Assembly (NCBI RefSeq): GCF_040834005.1
Contig: NZ_CP162129.1
Coordinates: 2,628,001 to 2,692,000 of the forward strand
Origin: Paenibacillus sp. PL2-23
GTDB taxonomy: Bacteria; Bacillota; Bacilli; Paenibacillales; Paenibacillaceae
DNA: 64,000 nt
Direction of reading: 5' to 3'
The position numbers and the translations under genes are program-made. Positions 62,525-64,000 of this stretch are shown one piece after another. The notes under the pieces are model-generated. The model worked only from the letters and a program-made list of their open reading frames with translations. It had not been told where the DNA came from and did not search any database. Numbering within the stretch: the stretch's first letter is position 1; each line of letters starts with the position of its first letter.

Positions 62525-63556
62525 ATGCATGAAGGAGAGAACAGTCCGCGCAAGGCAGCCGTTCTGGTAGCTGGCAGCTGGGGAACGGCGCTTGCGCTGG
62601 TGCTTGCGAGCAACGGGTTTCACGTGACGCTGTGGACGCGCAATGCGGAGCAAGCCGATGAGATTAACAACAAACATCAGAACAGCCGTTATTTGCCGGG
62701 CAGCGAGCTGCCTCCGGGCATTACGGCATCGACGAGTATGGGAAGCGCTCTCGAAGGCGCGGAGCTGGCGTTGTTCGTTGCGCCGTCCGCCGTTATGCGG
62801 GAGGTGGCCCGCGCGGCGGCGCCGCATCTTGGAGCGAACACGCTTGTTGTCCATGCGACCAAGGGCTTCGAGGCGGATACGATGAAGCGTATGTCCGTCG
62901 TGCTTGCGGAGGAGCTGGGCCGCGACGCTTCGACGATCGTCGTGCTGACCGGGCCTAGCCACGCCGAAGAGGTGATCAAGAAGCAGCCAACAACGGTGGT
63001 TGTTGCCTCAGCTTCGCTGGAGGCGGCGGAGAAGGCGCAGGACGCGCTGATGAACGGCGACTTCCGCGTCTATACCAACGTGGATGTTGTGGGTGCCGAG
63101 GTGGCGGGCGCGATCAAAAATATTATTGCCCTCGGCGCGGGGCTTAGCGACGGTCTCGGATTTGGCGACAATGCCAAAGCGGCTCTCTTGACCCGAGGAC
63201 TGGCCGAGATCGGGCGTCTAGGCGCGGCGATGGGCGCAAGCCCGATGACCTTCGCCGGTCTGGCCGGCGTAGGGGATCTGGTTGCGACTGGCACGAGCAA
63301 GCACAGCCGTAATTGGCGTGCAGGCTATATGCTGGGAGACGGAACGCCGCTCGAAGCCGTGCTTGAGCGAATCGGCATGGTGGTGGAGGGTGTCAGGACG
63401 ACGCGCACCGCCTACCAGCTGTCGAAGCAATACAACGTCGAGATGCCTATTACTAATCAGCTGTACGAGGTGCTGTTCGAAGGGAAAGCGCCGAAGGCAG
63501 CCGTGGAGCATTTGATGGGACGCCTCAAAACGCATGAAACGGAGCCTTTGGGATAG
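62525..63556 (+). CDS. gpsA: Glycerol-3-phosphate dehydrogenase, NAD(P)-dependent
   Basis: Reduces dihydroxyacetone phosphate to glycerol 3-phosphate for phospholipids. The 343 residues have the catalytic lysine in KNIIALGAGLSDGL, GPSHAEEV and RNWRAGY. The nucleotide loop reads V15-A-G-S-W-G20, where the family usually has G-A-G-S-W-G; the first glycine is Val. The rest of the fold is intact, so I read it as functional. Confidence 0.94.
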   Translation: MHEGENSPRKAAVLVAGSWGTALALVLASNGFHVTLWTRNAEQADEINNKHQNSRYLPGSELPPGITASTSMGSALEGAELALFVAPSAVMREVARAAAPHLGANTLVVHATKGFEADTMKRMSVVLAEELGRDASTIVVLTGPSHAEEVIKKQPTTVVVASASLEAAEKAQDALMNGDFRVYTNVDVVGAEVAGAIKNIIALGAGLSDGLGFGDNAKAALLTRGLAEIGRLGAAMGASPMTFAGLAGVGDLVATGTSKHSRNWRAGYMLGDGTPLEAVLERIGMVVEGVRTTRTAYQLSKQYNVEMPITNQLYEVLFEGKAPKAAVEHLMGRLKTHETEPLG

Positions 63557-63571
63557 GCGCCCTGCGCCTAC

Positions 63572-63599
63572 ACCAATTCCATACCCTCCTCATATGATG
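63572..63599 (+). promoter_or_regulatory. Putative sigma-K promoter of spoVIF
   Basis: ACC (63572-63574), exactly 16 bases, CATATGATG (63591-63599), against mACm-N16-CATAnnnTA. B. subtilis spoVIF is a late mother-cell gene, in keeping with this. A perfect stem TAGGCGC / GCGCCTA (63554-63570) lies just upstream. Confidence 0.5.
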
Positions 63600-63633
63600 C
63601 TAGAAGCTCATAGACCAGAGGAGGGTGAGAAAA

Positions 63634-63909
63634 TTGTCCAAAGGTTTACCCAAAGACGTGTTGAGCGCGATTAACAAAAAAACAGGCAAAAACATTTCCG
63701 AGAATGCCATCAAGAAATTGGCAAGCGGAGTCAATCCCAATACGCTGCAGAACGAAGCGGAGCTTCGCAAGCTGATCAAACAGGTGGCCGATATGGCGAA
63801 AATAAAGGTGCCGGACTCGACCGTAAGCGATATTGTTAAGGCTGTAAAGTCGAGCGGTATGTCTCCATCTAACCTGGAGAGCCTCGTCAAAATGATGATG
63901 AAGAAGTAA
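63634..63909 (+). CDS. spoVIF: Stage VI sporulation protein F-like
   Basis: Small helical protein linked to spore coat assembly in Bacillus. TTG 63634 is about 8 bases after GAGGAGGG; GTG 63625 overlaps that site. The 91 residues contain AINKKTGKNISENAIKKLASGV, ELRKLIKQVADMA and a lysine-rich end with SSGMSPSNLESLVKMM, the SpoVIF pattern. Confidence 0.82.
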   Translation: MSKGLPKDVLSAINKKTGKNISENAIKKLASGVNPNTLQNEAELRKLIKQVADMAKIKVPDSTVSDIVKAVKSSGMSPSNLESLVKMMMKK

Positions 63910-63917
63910 CTATGCCA

Positions 63918-63990
63918 GACAAAAGCTTGCGAAGGCTCCCCGGGAGCGCGCCCGCGCGGCGATATTCGCGAAGCTTTTGTCCTTTTTTTT
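63918..63990 (+). terminator. Large branched terminator after spoVIF
   Basis: GACAAAAGCTT (63918-63928) with AAGCTTTTGTC (63971-63981) and GCGAA / TTCGC inside, an apical GCTCC-CCG-GGAGC hairpin (63935-63947), then eight T residues. Confidence 0.92.
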
Positions 63991-64000
63991 GACGGGTGCT

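Noticed and set aside
1..64000. CRISPR arrays, tRNA or rRNA genes, insertion sequences, toxin-antitoxin or phage-defence loci
   Set aside because: I looked for repeat-spacer arrays, tRNA-like segments, transposase ORFs with inverted ends and defence gene motifs, and saw none.

Overview
The window is a stretch of core chromosome from an endospore-forming Firmicute, most likely Paenibacillus or a close relative in Paenibacillaceae. The evidence is the run of sporulation genes (spoIVB, spo0A, spoIIM, spoIIA operon, spoVA genes, spmAB, gerW, ypeB, spoVIF), strong AGGAGG-type ribosome sites, frequent TTG and GTG starts, moderately GC-rich codons, and a gene order that follows the Bacillus subtilis recN to gpsA region block by block. 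I found no tRNA or rRNA gene, CRISPR array, insertion sequence or prophage. The window opens inside recN and closes on a terminator after spoVIF.

Layout. 1-5.4 kb: recN (partial), spoIVB, spo0A with a promoter carrying four Spo0A boxes, and a membrane GGDEF diguanylate cyclase. 5.2-11.9 kb: small genes on the minus strand, then branched-chain 2-oxoacid dehydrogenase (lpdV, bkdAA, bkdAB, bkdB) joined to lipB, and a 33-residue Prli42-like membrane peptide. 11.9-21.4 kb: M20 peptidase, nudF, spoIIM, fur, ald, yqkK-like, xerD and a nucleoside salvage run (deoB, pupG, pdp) with a Spo0E-type phosphatase gene inside it. 21.4-29.3 kb: dacF, spoIIAA-spoIIAB-sigF, a shortened spoVA set (AA, AB, AF only), lysA, ppiB. 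29.3-33.4 kb: FMN riboswitch and ribD-ribE-ribBA-ribH. 33.4-45.2 kb: scpA-scpB, ytfI/gerW, dacB-spmA-spmB, rluB, and resA-resB-resC-resD-resE for cytochrome c maturation and redox signalling. 45.3-50.4 kb: serA on the minus strand and a cluster of poorly known envelope genes. 50.5-64 kb: mecA, gudB, prsW, a zinc-ribbon miniprotein, ypeB, ypfA, ypfB, cmk, plsC, an S1-domain protein, yphA, a YIEGIA pair, der, plsY, gpsA, spoVIF.

How it fits together. The genes serve sporulation control and spore assembly (Spo0A, sigma-F module, SpoIVB, SpoVA, cortex carboxypeptidases, germination proteins), envelope lipid supply (Bkd with LipB, PlsC, PlsY, GpsA) and central housekeeping. Promoter motifs readable by eye support this: sigma-H promoters at spo0A and spoIIA, and putative sigma-E, sigma-G and sigma-K promoters at spoIIM, spoVAA and spoVIF. 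A c-di-GMP producer sits directly behind spo0A, and the c-di-GMP receptor gene ypfA has a Spo0A-box core against its -10. I found no convincing wholly new multi-gene system. The best leads are regulatory details, several miniproteins too short for routine ORF calling, and the uncharacterised envelope cluster at 47.2-50.3 kb.
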